DNA of 20,638 nt from Caldifarciminota bacterium 4484_18 (GCA_002256535.1 NMUJ01000013.1:1-20638); one strand, 5' to 3'. Positions 10,656 through 19,596 are shown, counted from the first letter of the stretch. Notes: generated by a model not told the origin, from the letters alone. Translations and numbers: made by a program.

Positions 10656-12681
10656 CACCTCCCATTCCCAATTTATCGTCACAACTCGACCTATCACCCA
10701 GATCCAGCTTCATGAAGTACACACCCACGGGTAGATATGACGCATCCCAGCTGTAGGTACCCTTACCCGTCACTTTGATGCTTAGTTCATCCAGCTTCCT
10801 ACCCGTAAGATCGTACAGCTTAACATCCAGTGGTAGCTCGTTAGACACCTCATAGCTGATATTGATAGCGTTTGTGAACACTGTCGGTACATGGATTACC
10901 GGTTTCGCCATAGGTTCTTCCTCTACACCGACCGGGATACCAAACCACCGCAGTATCCTACGTACGAGCGTCTTTCCAGCATCTTCATCATATGCACCAG
11001 TCCATGTATCAGCTTCCACCTCTACGATGTAAGCAAACGGCCAGTAAAGGAATACGTATTTGTAACCCTTATCCGATTCGTAACGTGTACCAGAAATCTC
11101 ACCCTCTTCGTAGAAGAATATTGGGATAGCGTCTGTCTCTACAATCTCACCATACCATGCATAACATGTACCTGCCCATATATATGGCCATACGTAGATG
11201 CCATCCTCAAATGGTGCAGTGATAGTATCTGCCGGATCGCCATGGAAGATCGCATAATCGCAAGGAGATACGAGCTCAGGATCATCTACTGTCACGTAGA
11301 ACTTCAGGTAGTCGTACGGGAATGTACCTGCTTCCCACTCCACCTCATCGTATGTACCTGTTAACCCATAGAGGAAGTCCTGACCACTCATGAACAGGTT
11401 ACCACCTGCATCGAGGAAGCTCTGTATTACACCCGCCTTGACTACTTCAGCAAATGTCTCACCACCCCAACTGTTCCATAATATCACAGGTGCACCTGGC
11501 CCTTTACCGGGTGTGTAGAAAGCGATCACTGACGAATCTGGTGTACCCTGTACATCGCCATCCCAATAATCTACATTCTCATATACCATACCCACAAAAT
11601 CAGGCGTAAACGGTGGCCCATAGAAGTCATCATTGTAGAAGAAGATATTACCAGGTGTACCCTCGATTATCTTGTACCAGTAAATCGTTCGCCATGTATC
11701 ACCTAATCCACTCAAATCTTCCGCAACCACATAGTAGCTTACGGAGTCACCAACCCCCACACCTGGTATATCAGCCGCCCATATACCATGTTTGATGTTA
11801 TCGCCTATCGTTTCTATAGTATCTACACAACCCATAGAGATTGTCTGCCAATCACCACCGTTAACATTATAAACAAGCGTAGCTGACGCAACACCCCAGT
11901 TATCTTCTGGTATACCTATGGCATCCTCTACCTCAGTAGTCACTGTACGTGACCCTGTAGCGTAGCTCCACGGTAGCTTATCCACCGAATGTATAATTGG
12001 TGGCATATCCTCATAAACCCTTACAAGTGCACGAATCCAGAACTGATGCCATGAGGGGTACCAACCCGGCGGCCCTCCATTGGCAGGTTCATGCCTATAT
12101 AAAAACGAATGCCATGGCGGATCTACATTCGGGGTTATCCTTGGGTTAGGTGCAGTATCACTCAATACCTTTATCCAACCCGCCACGAATGGATTTGTAC
12201 CCACATCCGGTATGTTCTCAGGATCCACCCATAACGTGTCCCAGGTCCACACTGTATCTATTGGTTTAGAAGGTACCGGTCCTGCTACAAATTGCCATGG
12301 CCCTGGTACACTATCCGATACTGCTATAAACTTCTCCACTGTAGTGTGAGAAGTAACATAGTAGCATATCGCACAGAACTCCATAGCAAGTACACTGCAT
12401 GCTGCGGGAGGTTCGAAAACCACACAAAGTGTATCAACATCCTCCAATCCTAACAGCACACTGTTTGCTTCATTGTCGTCGTATCGTAACCAAATATCAA
12501 CTTGCTTCTCGCCACCCTTTACGATAGGCGCTGTCTTACTCGATGTACCCGGCACCGTAGGTAGTAACCATACATCTGTATACTCTTTAGCCGTAAGAGT
12601 GGACGCCATAGTCAAGCCCATCAACCCAATAAATAATATCAGAATCAACACCCATACAGATGACACTTGTTTTAGCATCAT
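10630..12681 (-). CDS. Secreted T9SS-type cargo protein, paralogue R2, with altered C-terminus
   Basis: The 683-aa second copy starts MMLKQVSSVWVLILILFIGL, with GGAGG five bases before the second ATG (12678). It shares the four conserved Cys, the PGNIFFYNDDFYGPPFT region and DAGGNLFMSGQDFLYGL with its neighbours. Compared with R3 it lacks roughly 18 residues after FIAVSD (R3 has SLTTDDWNEYHEGAPEPGPS there). Its sorting domain begins normally (VKLYDLTGRKLDELSIKV, GVYFMKLDLGDRS). The expected last nine residues THKLVKLR-type strand are gone, replaced by 18 residues (SCDDKLGMGGDDVKASYK) read from the leader of R1. Loss of the last strand would be expected to harm type IX sorting, if that system handles it. 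uppP lies 76 bases upstream. Confidence 0.8.
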   Translation of the reverse strand: MMLKQVSSVWVLILILFIGLMGLTMASTLTAKEYTDVWLLPTVPGTSSKTAPIVKGGEKQVDIWLRYDDNEANSVLLGLEDVDTLCVVFEPPAACSVLAMEFCAICYYVTSHTTVEKFIAVSDSVPGPWQFVAGPVPSKPIDTVWTWDTLWVDPENIPDVGTNPFVAGWIKVLSDTAPNPRITPNVDPPWHSFLYRHEPANGGPPGWYPSWHQFWIRALVRVYEDMPPIIHSVDKLPWSYATGSRTVTTEVEDAIGIPEDNWGVASATLVYNVNGGDWQTISMGCVDTIETIGDNIKHGIWAADIPGVGVGDSVSYYVVAEDLSGLGDTWRTIYWYKIIEGTPGNIFFYNDDFYGPPFTPDFVGMVYENVDYWDGDVQGTPDSSVIAFYTPGKGPGAPVILWNSWGGETFAEVVKAGVIQSFLDAGGNLFMSGQDFLYGLTGTYDEVEWEAGTFPYDYLKFYVTVDDPELVSPCDYAIFHGDPADTITAPFEDGIYVWPYIWAGTCYAWYGEIVETDAIPIFFYEEGEISGTRYESDKGYKYVFLYWPFAYIVEVEADTWTGAYDEDAGKTLVRRILRWFGIPVGVEEEPMAKPVIHVPTVFTNAINISYEVSNELPLDVKLYDLTGRKLDELSIKVTGKGTYSWDASYLPVGVYFMKLDLGDRSSCDDKLGMGGDDVKASYK

Positions 12682-12757
12682 CTCCTCCTGTTACAATTTA
12701 TCGTCACAGCCCAGACGTCAACCCACATAAACCCAGTTATAAAAGGGGATTATGGTA

Positions 12758-13504
12758 TCACAGCAGACCGATCGTATCGATCAACAATAACCCAACACCT
12801 AATGCAACTGTATAGATTCCAAACAGATGCAATTTACGTCTACGTGTCACAATCATAAGTAATACCAATGCAAGGTAACTTGTCACAAATGATGCCAAAA
12901 ACAGTGAGCTCAAACTCAATACGTGAGGTACCATCTTTACTTTCATGAATTCAAGAATATTTGCACCCAATATCGCAGGTAATGATAGTATTATTGAGAA
13001 CTCTACCGCATCGTCTTCTTTGATACCCAAAAATAACGCAGTTGATATCGTAACACCTGACCTCGATATCCCCGGTAATAGTGCCAACGCCTGCGCTAAC
13101 CCCACCACAAACGTATTTTTGAGCGATAAGCTGGTGTATGGGCGACGCAATTTCCTGGTTAAAATGAGAATTATGCCATTGATTATCCATAGCACACTGA
13201 TGAGTTTAACCGAACCCGCTATCTTTTCGAATAAGTCATAGAAACATAACCCAACAACTGCTGCCGGTATCGTAGCGATAATCACCCACAACACCAACAA
13301 TCTCATTGCATAGCGACGTAAGATCCCTATCCTACGCCAGATCAATAGAACAAGTGCAACCAAGCTACCAAAATGTGCAAACACTATCCAGAACAGGGGT
13401 TCATGGAACCTTAGATAATATTCGAATATTGCCAGATGACCAGAAGATGATATGGGCAAAAATTCCGTTAACCCTTGGAGTATACCAAGAGCGACAAATT
13501 TCAT
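12758..13504 (-). CDS. uppP: Undecaprenyl-diphosphatase (UppP/BacA)
   Basis: The 248-aa multi-pass membrane protein dephosphorylates undecaprenyl pyrophosphate to recycle the lipid carrier of peptidoglycan and other envelope polymers. The family signatures are present: GILQGLTEFLPISSSGHL (7-24, with Glu14 in the E-rich motif) and LLPGISRSGVT (142-152). About eight hydrophobic segments fit the known fold. ATG at 13504 is chosen because family members begin with this MKFVALGILQG region. Upstream in-frame codons (TTG at 13546) run through a terminator hairpin and cannot be a real start. A weak AGGA lies five bases before the ATG, inside the hairpin's last arm. High UppP can give bacitracin tolerance. 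It sits between two cargo paralogues, an unusual place. Confidence 0.93.
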   Translation of the reverse strand: MKFVALGILQGLTEFLPISSSGHLAIFEYYLRFHEPLFWIVFAHFGSLVALVLLIWRRIGILRRYAMRLLVLWVIIATIPAAVVGLCFYDLFEKIAGSVKLISVLWIINGIILILTRKLRRPYTSLSLKNTFVVGLAQALALLPGISRSGVTISTALFLGIKEDDAVEFSIILSLPAILGANILEFMKVKMVPHVLSLSSLFLASFVTSYLALVLLMIVTRRRKLHLFGIYTVALGVGLLLIDTIGLL

Positions 13505-13536
13505 AAAAATCCTGGGGATGCAGAAGCATCCCCAGG
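13505..13536 (-). terminator. Rho-independent terminator of paralogue R3, abutting the uppP start
   Basis: On the minus strand a perfect 11-bp GC-rich stem (CCTGGGGATGC with its complement, 13536-13526 and 13521-13511) closes a TTCT loop and is followed by ATTTTT (13510-13505). It lies 17 bases after the R3 stop. The T-tract touches the uppP ATG, so uppP is read by readthrough or by a promoter inside or just upstream of the hairpin. The stem could also cover the weak uppP ribosome binding site. Confidence 0.85.
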
Positions 13537-13552
13537 TTAAAAGCAACCACGC

Positions 13553-15595
13553 TTAGCGTAACTTCACCAGCTTATGTGTGGTCGACCTATCACCCAGATC
13601 CAGCTTCATGAAGTATACACCTACCGGTAGATATGACGCATCCCAGCTGTAGGTACCCTTACCTGTCACTTTGATGTTCAGTTCATCCAGCTTCCTACCT
13701 GTAAGATCGTACAGCTTAACATCCAGTGGTAGCTCGTTGGATACCTCATAGCTGATATTGATAGCATTTGTGAACACCGACGGTACCTGGATTTCTATCT
13801 TCGCCACAGGTTCTTCCTCTACACCGATGATATCGAACCACTGTAATATCTTACGTACGAGTGTCTTACAAGCATCTTCATCGTATGCACCAGTCCATGT
13901 ATCAGCTTCCACCTCTACAATGTAGGCAAACGGCCAGTACAGGAATACGTATTTGTAACCCTTCTCCGATTCGTAACGTGTACCGGAAATCTCACCCTCT
14001 TCGTAGAAGAATATTGGGATAGCGTCTGTCTCTACAATCTCACCATACCATGCGTAACCTGGACCTGCCCATATGTATGGCCATACATATATGCCTTCCT
14101 CAAATGGTGCAGTAATGGGATCTTCCGGATCGCCGTAGAAGATCGCATAATCGTTAGGAGATACGATCATAGCATCATCTGTTGTCGCGTAGAACTTTAG
14201 ATAATCGTACGGGAATGTACCTGCCTCCCACTCTATCGGATCGTACGTACCTGCTAACCCATAGAGGAAGTCCTGACCACTCATGAACAGGTTACCACCT
14301 GCATCGAGGAAGCTCTGTATCACACCTGCTCCTACCGCTTCGGCAAATGTCTCACCACCCCAGCTGTTCCATAATACCGCAGGTGCACCAGGTCCTTTAC
14401 CGGGTGTGTAGAACCCGATTACTGATTCATCAGGTGTACCCTGTACATCGCCATCCCAATAATCTACATTTTCATGCACCATACCTACAAAATCAGGAGT
14501 AAATGGTGCCCCATAGTAGTCATCATTGTAGAAGAAGATATTACCAGGTGTACCCTCAACGATCTTATACCAGTAAATCATTGGCCATGTAGTGCTCAGT
14601 TCAGCCAAATCTTCCGCAACCACATAATAGCTTACGGAGTCACCAACCCCCACACCTGGTATATCAGCCGCCCATATACCACGTTTGATGTTATCACCTA
14701 TCGTTTCTATAGTATCCACACAGGCCATAGAGATTGTCTGCCAATCACCACCGTTAACATTATAAACAAGCGTAGCTGATGCAACACCCCAGTCATCTTC
14801 TGGTATACCTATGACATCCTCTACCTCAGTAGTCACTGTACGTGGCCCTGTAGTGTAGCTCCACGGTAGCTCATCCACCGAATGTATAATTGGTGGCATA
14901 TCCTCATAAACCCTTACGAGTGCACGGATCCAGAACTGATGCCATGAGGAGTACCAACCCGGCGGCCCTCCATTGGCAGGTTCATGCCTATACATAAGCG
15001 CATGCCATGGCGGATCTATTTCCGGGGTGATCCTTGGGTTAGGTGCAGTATCACCCAATACCTTTACCCAACCTGCCACGAATGGATTTGCACCCACATC
15101 GGGTATGTTCTCAGGATCCACCCATAACGTATCCCAGGTCCATTCCTCCGCTGAAAGTGGTTTAGAAGTTACCGGACCTGCCACAAATTCTAAAATAGGC
15201 GATGGCCCTGGTTCAGGTGCACCTTCGTGGTATTCATTCCAATCATCCGTTGTCAAACTCGGATCCGATACTGCTATGAACTTCTCCACTGTAGTGTGAG
15301 GTGTAGGGTAGTAACATGTAGCACAGAACTCCATAGCAAGTACACTGCATGCTGCGGGAGGTTCGAAGAACACACAGAGCGTCTCAGCATCTCCCAATCC
15401 CACCAGTACATAGGTTGCTTCATTGTCGTCGTATCGTAACCATACATCAACCTGTTTCTCGTCACCCTTTACGACAGGCGCTGTCCTACTCGGTGTACCC
15501 GGCACCGTAGGGAATAACCATGCATCCGTGTACCCTTTAGCCATGAGAGCGGACGCTATCATCAACCCCATCAACACAATAAATACTCGCTTCAT
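13553..15595 (-). CDS. Secreted T9SS-type cargo protein, paralogue R3
   Basis: R3 is the most complete copy, 680 aa. A signal peptide (MKRVFIVLMGLMIASALMA) leads into a beta-rich region with Cys74, Cys83, Cys91 and Cys94 (EFCATCYY). A beta-sandwich-like stretch around 230-345 (DDWGVASATLVYNVNGGDW, VGDSVSYYVVAEDL) follows. Next is a region from about 348 (PGNIFFYNDDYYGAPFTPDF, GAPAVLWNSWGG, DAGGNLFMSGQDF) resembling an amidotransferase-like fold. The Por-type sorting domain covers about 605-680, ending HKLVKLR. The substrate or ligand is unknown; extracellular or surface location is inferred. AAGGAGG four bases before ATG fixes the start. It follows the TPR lipoprotein by 62 bases, probably in the same transcript, and ends at a strong terminator. 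Confidence 0.85.
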   Translation of the reverse strand: MKRVFIVLMGLMIASALMAKGYTDAWLFPTVPGTPSRTAPVVKGDEKQVDVWLRYDDNEATYVLVGLGDAETLCVFFEPPAACSVLAMEFCATCYYPTPHTTVEKFIAVSDPSLTTDDWNEYHEGAPEPGPSPILEFVAGPVTSKPLSAEEWTWDTLWVDPENIPDVGANPFVAGWVKVLGDTAPNPRITPEIDPPWHALMYRHEPANGGPPGWYSSWHQFWIRALVRVYEDMPPIIHSVDELPWSYTTGPRTVTTEVEDVIGIPEDDWGVASATLVYNVNGGDWQTISMACVDTIETIGDNIKRGIWAADIPGVGVGDSVSYYVVAEDLAELSTTWPMIYWYKIVEGTPGNIFFYNDDYYGAPFTPDFVGMVHENVDYWDGDVQGTPDESVIGFYTPGKGPGAPAVLWNSWGGETFAEAVGAGVIQSFLDAGGNLFMSGQDFLYGLAGTYDPIEWEAGTFPYDYLKFYATTDDAMIVSPNDYAIFYGDPEDPITAPFEEGIYVWPYIWAGPGYAWYGEIVETDAIPIFFYEEGEISGTRYESEKGYKYVFLYWPFAYIVEVEADTWTGAYDEDACKTLVRKILQWFDIIGVEEEPVAKIEIQVPSVFTNAINISYEVSNELPLDVKLYDLTGRKLDELNIKVTGKGTYSWDASYLPVGVYFMKLDLGDRSTTHKLVKLR

Positions 15596-15657
15596 GTTAC
15601 CTCCTTCTTGTTACACTCTCCCCATATAGGGGTGATTAAATAACCATACATTTTTAT

Positions 15658-16521
15658 TTAAGAACGCCCTAAAAGCTCCTCGATCTTTTCCTGCAACTTA
15701 TATAAGAAGTCAGGGTCGCTCGGATCTGGTGGTTCCCACGTCGGATCGGCTTCTTTTAATTCATCACGTGCGTTTAGATAAAACTTCATCCTGTAATAAG
15801 TCTGTGCCATCAACACATGTAACCTCGTTCTGTTCACATGTGTGCTATCCTTGTCAAAATACTCCCATCCCGGTATGAAGAACACAACGTTACCCATAAT
15901 TACAGCAGATGTATAATCCTCCTGTAGCATATAACCGGTACACTTACCGGCGAACGCATCCCCCTGTCGGATTGTACCACCACCCTTATAATACGCATAA
16001 TCTACTTCAAACGTAAGGGGTAACATAGTTGGATCGATTTCCGGCTCTATATAGATCCTGTATGGAGTAAATCTCACCACATTAAATTCATACGAGCGAC
16101 CCACCGTATCACGTGCTCTTATCACATAGTTCATCAACCCCAACATCGGTGTATCCGGTGGTACCAGTGTCACTGAATCCAATACAATTAGGTTGCCACC
16201 TACCACCATACCTATAGGTTTAACTCCCTCCTGTGCAATGGCTATATCGAGCTTAGCCTGTGCAGCATCGTATTTCTCAAGATGTACTCTGCTCCAACCA
16301 GCTCCCAGATTAGCCTCAACATGGTCAGCTTCAAACACAAGAGCCGAATCGAACGCCGCCTTGGCAGCTTCATAGTCACGTTCGGCATATTTTTGCCAAC
16401 CGAGTTCCACCCATTCCTCTACGGATAAATACTCCCGGGGTGCAGGCCCTTTCTTCTGGCCACATGAGGTAACCATCATCACTGTAACAGCTACAGCTAT
16501 TAACAGCGTAAGCTTATTCAT
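15658..16521 (-). CDS. TPR-containing lipoprotein
   Basis: The 287-aa protein has a lipoprotein signal peptide with lipobox VTSC (Cys20, followed by Gly). Two tetratricopeptide-like repeats span about 37-96 (WVELGWQKYAERDYEAAKAA and HVEANLGAGWSRVHLEKYDA). A beta-rich middle (about 100-230) follows, then another helical pair (VLMAQTYYRMKFYLNARDEL) and a Glu/Lys-rich end. TPR lipoproteins commonly serve as assembly or docking factors at the outer membrane. Its position between the 1021-aa cargo-like protein (9 bases upstream) and paralogue R3 suggests a role with these exported proteins, but that is inference only. AAGGAGG precedes the ATG at 16521 with good spacing. No terminator is visible after it. 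Confidence 0.85.
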   Translation of the reverse strand: MNKLTLLIAVAVTVMMVTSCGQKKGPAPREYLSVEEWVELGWQKYAERDYEAAKAAFDSALVFEADHVEANLGAGWSRVHLEKYDAAQAKLDIAIAQEGVKPIGMVVGGNLIVLDSVTLVPPDTPMLGLMNYVIRARDTVGRSYEFNVVRFTPYRIYIEPEIDPTMLPLTFEVDYAYYKGGGTIRQGDAFAGKCTGYMLQEDYTSAVIMGNVVFFIPGWEYFDKDSTHVNRTRLHVLMAQTYYRMKFYLNARDELKEADPTWEPPDPSDPDFLYKLQEKIEELLGRS

Positions 16522-16530
16522 AATTCCTCC

Positions 16531-19500
16531 TTACTCCAATATAACTAATTTACGGACTTTTTCGTATGGGCCAGCTTTTATTCGCATGAAGTACACTCCA
16601 GGGGTTAACCTATCCCCGTACGTATCTTTACCATCCCAGGTTATGAGATGATAGCCAGCTTCCATGCTACCATCCAGTATCGTATGTATCTTCTGTCCCA
16701 CTATATTATATAGCTCGAGCGTTACATGGCTCGCTTTCGGAAGAGCTACCGCTATATGTGTTACGTCAATCATTGGATTTGGGAACGGCCGTCGTACCTC
16801 GTATCGTGTAGGTAACGGTGTCCCCTGTGCCAGCTCCTGTGTCGACAACCTATACGTACCGAGCTTATCTATTTCAGCCCATATTATGCGGTTAACCTCA
16901 TCCACCCATACAGGAACTTTATGCCAGCCGGTACCATCCCAATAGTACAGGTTGGGTTTCTCCCCTTTATATCGATACTTAAGTGTCGCACCCTTACGTA
17001 GCTCTAAACCCATCGGCCCTATCCTGTATTCTTCCCCATATCGGCTTATCGTCAGGTAGCGATCGCGATCGAGTGCCATCTTCGGTACAAACAACGTAAG
17101 CATATTATCTGGGCTCGCTATTTCACCACCTTCTGATGCAACCATCCTCACAATGCTTAAACTTTCAGCGATAACGATTGGATTACCTGCAACATCACCT
17201 GTCTTATAGAGGTTGAACTCCGCTATGCCTGTACCCCATAGTCTCATCCTCGTATCATAGATTGTGTTAATAGAATCAGTCTCCGGTTGCTCGAATATAT
17301 TCATTGAGATAATAGTAGACGTATCCCCCATAGTAACTTTAACAAGTGGTATCTCCTCCAACTCGTAATTATACGCTTCTTCGTTCACGTATAGATAGAG
17401 GTCGATAAACTCGTCAGCGAACGCATTTTGTGACAACACGAGCTTGGCAAATGATGGGCTCTCTACATCAGATACTACCGAGAATCGCATGCTCCTTGTG
17501 AACTCTTTCGTATATATCATCAACACAAACCTATTGACATCATCGCTGATGAAGAATTTCACACGATTAGTTGAGTCAAGAACCGGTGCTTCCATCCGCA
17601 ATATGGTATCTCTCACGGTATCTTCAAATATCCCCACCACACCTAATGGCACATAATCTTCACCATTGAATACTATAGTGTCACCCTCCATCTCACTAAG
17701 CTTCATGTCCATCCATGTAACCGACCAGCTCCCTATACTGTACACATATAGGATAGCAGGTGAATAAGAGGTAATTGTTATACTTACAGGTGCTCTATTA
17801 ATCACGCTGTCATCAACAGTATCTATCCATATCTCATTCTTATAGCAACTGATGTAGAAGTCATGTAGCAGCTCAAAGAAATCCATCCCCAGCACTTCTT
17901 CTATTGAAGGAATCCCATTAACTGTATCGTTAGCAATCTCCATCACTTTATCCATCCCGTAATGTTTGTAGATATAGGCTACTATGGCATAGGATTGTTC
18001 GCGATCCATGGCATAGGATCGTTCGGGATCGTAATACTTGATATTACGATTATTAGGATATTCTATAGTTGCAATATCTGGATTTATAACACCCACCAAC
18101 GGGAACGTAAAGTAAGCCAATCCCTTATTTAACCAAGTCTCCTCGTCCATATCTTTTGCATAGAGGATAAGTTCCGCATATGACCTGATGAACGCATTCC
18201 TAATATCATCCCCCATAATACCATCGTAGTCCAGATATATCACATCCCTGAGGTTCGCATATTCAAATGTCGTATCATAATCGTTGAAGTTTGCAAACCC
18301 ATAGTAATCCTCGCGAGGAAGAGTATCACTGTCTCGTATATATATCGCCTGTACATCCGTTATGAGTATGGCAACTATACTGTCACCATCCATATCGAAT
18401 ACGGTGCCATCCCATATATTTTCGATTTTATCCGCAAGTGTGTCATAAAACGTAGTTATCGAATCTATCTCCTCATCTGTAAACACAAAAAGCAGTATAC
18501 CATAATTATCTTCTACCCATTTGCCATCTTTAAGTGCGAACACACCATGATCTGTAGTGGCGATAACCTCACCATCATACCCCGTTATTGAGTGCACCCT
18601 AAGTACGAATCTGGGATACCCCCAATGTGTAAGCTCATCGTTAAATTCCTCCCATGTTGTACCATCCGTGGACTTGTAGATACCTTCACCATATGTACCA
18701 GCGTAATAAGTATCCTCACCCTTGTAGAATGTACATACAGTTTTACCTTCGAGCGCCCATACAGCCCATGTTGCACCCCTATCTTCAGATTTGTAGATAC
18801 CATTTGATGTAGCAGCATAAAGTAACATAGAATCAGCTTCATCTGGTATTATTTCATGCACTTCAACTGTATCGATATCTGCTTCTGTCCATACCGTATC
18901 GCTATCATATGTTAAGATATATAACCCATGGTCGGTACCGATGTAAATTCTATTTATGTCTGTAAGATCGCCTTTCATACATGTGACAACAAATCCAGTA
19001 TCTGGATAATCCGCGAGCTTCTCCCATGTATGATATGGACGGTTACCTTTCACACATATACCAGCAGCTGTTGCACAATAAAACTTATAATTACGGGATT
19101 CACAAACTGGTGCAAACGTAGCCGCATACACATGCAGGAGTGAATCAATGTCTCTAAGATCTGTATTTTGAGTACTCCCACTCCAGTCGTCACCGTCATT
19201 CTTGGTCCAAAACACACCACCACCATAGTAGCTAACGAGGATATAGTGCTTCGTACCAGTGAAGTGGTATAATAGTGAAGTAGGTGTACCCTCAGCATCT
19301 GGAGGTGTCACATCTTCCCAAGTCGTGTCGCCTACTGATTTACGGTAAATCTTGTCACCTGCATTTATAAGGAACGTGCTGGTACCTGGATTGAATACAC
19401 TCGCAATGGATGATACCGAATCTTCCTCGGTAAATACTACCACTTTATCACCTACCCCTCTACATAGTGCATATGTTTTCACATAACCGGTAAAGAACCC

Positions 19501-19596
19501 CCGTTGTAACACCCAAAACGATGTAGAGTCGTCAGGGTTCCAACTCATAAGTACGATCGGTACTAAAATTACGAGCAAACTCATGATTTTTTTCAT
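16531..19596 (-). CDS. Large secreted protein: beta-propeller-type repeats, degenerate metallopeptidase-like region, T9SS-type sorting domain
   Basis: The 1021-aa protein has a signal peptide (MKKIMSLLVILVPIVLMSW). Residues about 20-360 hold BNR/sortilin-like repeats, seen as SEDRGATWAVW, GIYKSTDGTTWEEF, GVFWTKNDGDDW and ALKDGKWVEDN. Residues about 370-600 resemble the exported metallopeptidase module that in other proteins carries HExxH and WxNEG. Here the sites read RSYAE (471-475) and WLNKG (488-492), so the zinc ligands and catalytic Glu appear lost. A beta-rich region leads to a FlgD-Ig/Por-type C-terminal domain (about 930-1021: RRPFPNPMIDVTHI, LELYNIVGQKI, GVYFMRI, ending KLVILE). Start ATG at 19596 has GGAGG upstream. 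It is 12 bases after the porV-like gene and 9 before the TPR lipoprotein gene, so one operon is likely. Confidence 0.85.
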   Translation of the reverse strand: MKKIMSLLVILVPIVLMSWNPDDSTSFWVLQRGFFTGYVKTYALCRGVGDKVVVFTEEDSVSSIASVFNPGTSTFLINAGDKIYRKSVGDTTWEDVTPPDAEGTPTSLLYHFTGTKHYILVSYYGGGVFWTKNDGDDWSGSTQNTDLRDIDSLLHVYAATFAPVCESRNYKFYCATAAGICVKGNRPYHTWEKLADYPDTGFVVTCMKGDLTDINRIYIGTDHGLYILTYDSDTVWTEADIDTVEVHEIIPDEADSMLLYAATSNGIYKSEDRGATWAVWALEGKTVCTFYKGEDTYYAGTYGEGIYKSTDGTTWEEFNDELTHWGYPRFVLRVHSITGYDGEVIATTDHGVFALKDGKWVEDNYGILLFVFTDEEIDSITTFYDTLADKIENIWDGTVFDMDGDSIVAILITDVQAIYIRDSDTLPREDYYGFANFNDYDTTFEYANLRDVIYLDYDGIMGDDIRNAFIRSYAELILYAKDMDEETWLNKGLAYFTFPLVGVINPDIATIEYPNNRNIKYYDPERSYAMDREQSYAIVAYIYKHYGMDKVMEIANDTVNGIPSIEEVLGMDFFELLHDFYISCYKNEIWIDTVDDSVINRAPVSITITSYSPAILYVYSIGSWSVTWMDMKLSEMEGDTIVFNGEDYVPLGVVGIFEDTVRDTILRMEAPVLDSTNRVKFFISDDVNRFVLMIYTKEFTRSMRFSVVSDVESPSFAKLVLSQNAFADEFIDLYLYVNEEAYNYELEEIPLVKVTMGDTSTIISMNIFEQPETDSINTIYDTRMRLWGTGIAEFNLYKTGDVAGNPIVIAESLSIVRMVASEGGEIASPDNMLTLFVPKMALDRDRYLTISRYGEEYRIGPMGLELRKGATLKYRYKGEKPNLYYWDGTGWHKVPVWVDEVNRIIWAEIDKLGTYRLSTQELAQGTPLPTRYEVRRPFPNPMIDVTHIAVALPKASHVTLELYNIVGQKIHTILDGSMEAGYHLITWDGKDTYGDRLTPGVYFMRIKAGPYEKVRKLVILE
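17984..18031. repeat. In-frame 24-base tandem duplication
   Basis: Two adjacent 24-base units (17984-18007 and 18008-18031) agree at 21 positions and encode PERSYAMD followed by REQSYAIV, at about residues 524-539 of the 1021-aa protein. The second copy aligns with the helix that follows the peptidase-like active-site region. Reading frame is kept. Confidence 0.8.

Larger units (their letters stand above)
8580..15595. repeat. Three diverged direct repeats of about 2 kb (paralogues R1, R2, R3)
   Basis: The genes at 8580-10655, 10630-12681 and 13553-15595 are homologous over their whole length, at DNA as well as protein level. R2 and R3 are nearly identical in their last 200 bases (compare 10691 onward with 13587 onward). 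In contrast, R1 and R2 agree better around 9540-9640 and 11640-11720, where R3 differs. This patchwork suggests recombination or gene conversion among copies. uppP and a terminator separate R3 from R2; R2 and R1 are directly joined. Confidence 0.9.

Noticed and set aside
12682..12757. Promoter of paralogue R2 (TTGACG and TAAATT)
   Set aside because: The spacer between the best boxes is only about 15 bases, so the match is not convincing; the ribosome binding site is clear but the promoter is not.
13505..13546. N-terminal extension of UppP to the TTG at 13546
   Set aside because: The extra 14 codons run through a perfect terminator hairpin, and UppP proteins begin near MKFVALGILQG.
15618..15634. 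Small palindrome CCCCATATAGGGG upstream of paralogue R3
   Set aside because: Only a four- to five-base stem with no T-tract after it; too weak to call a terminator or operator.
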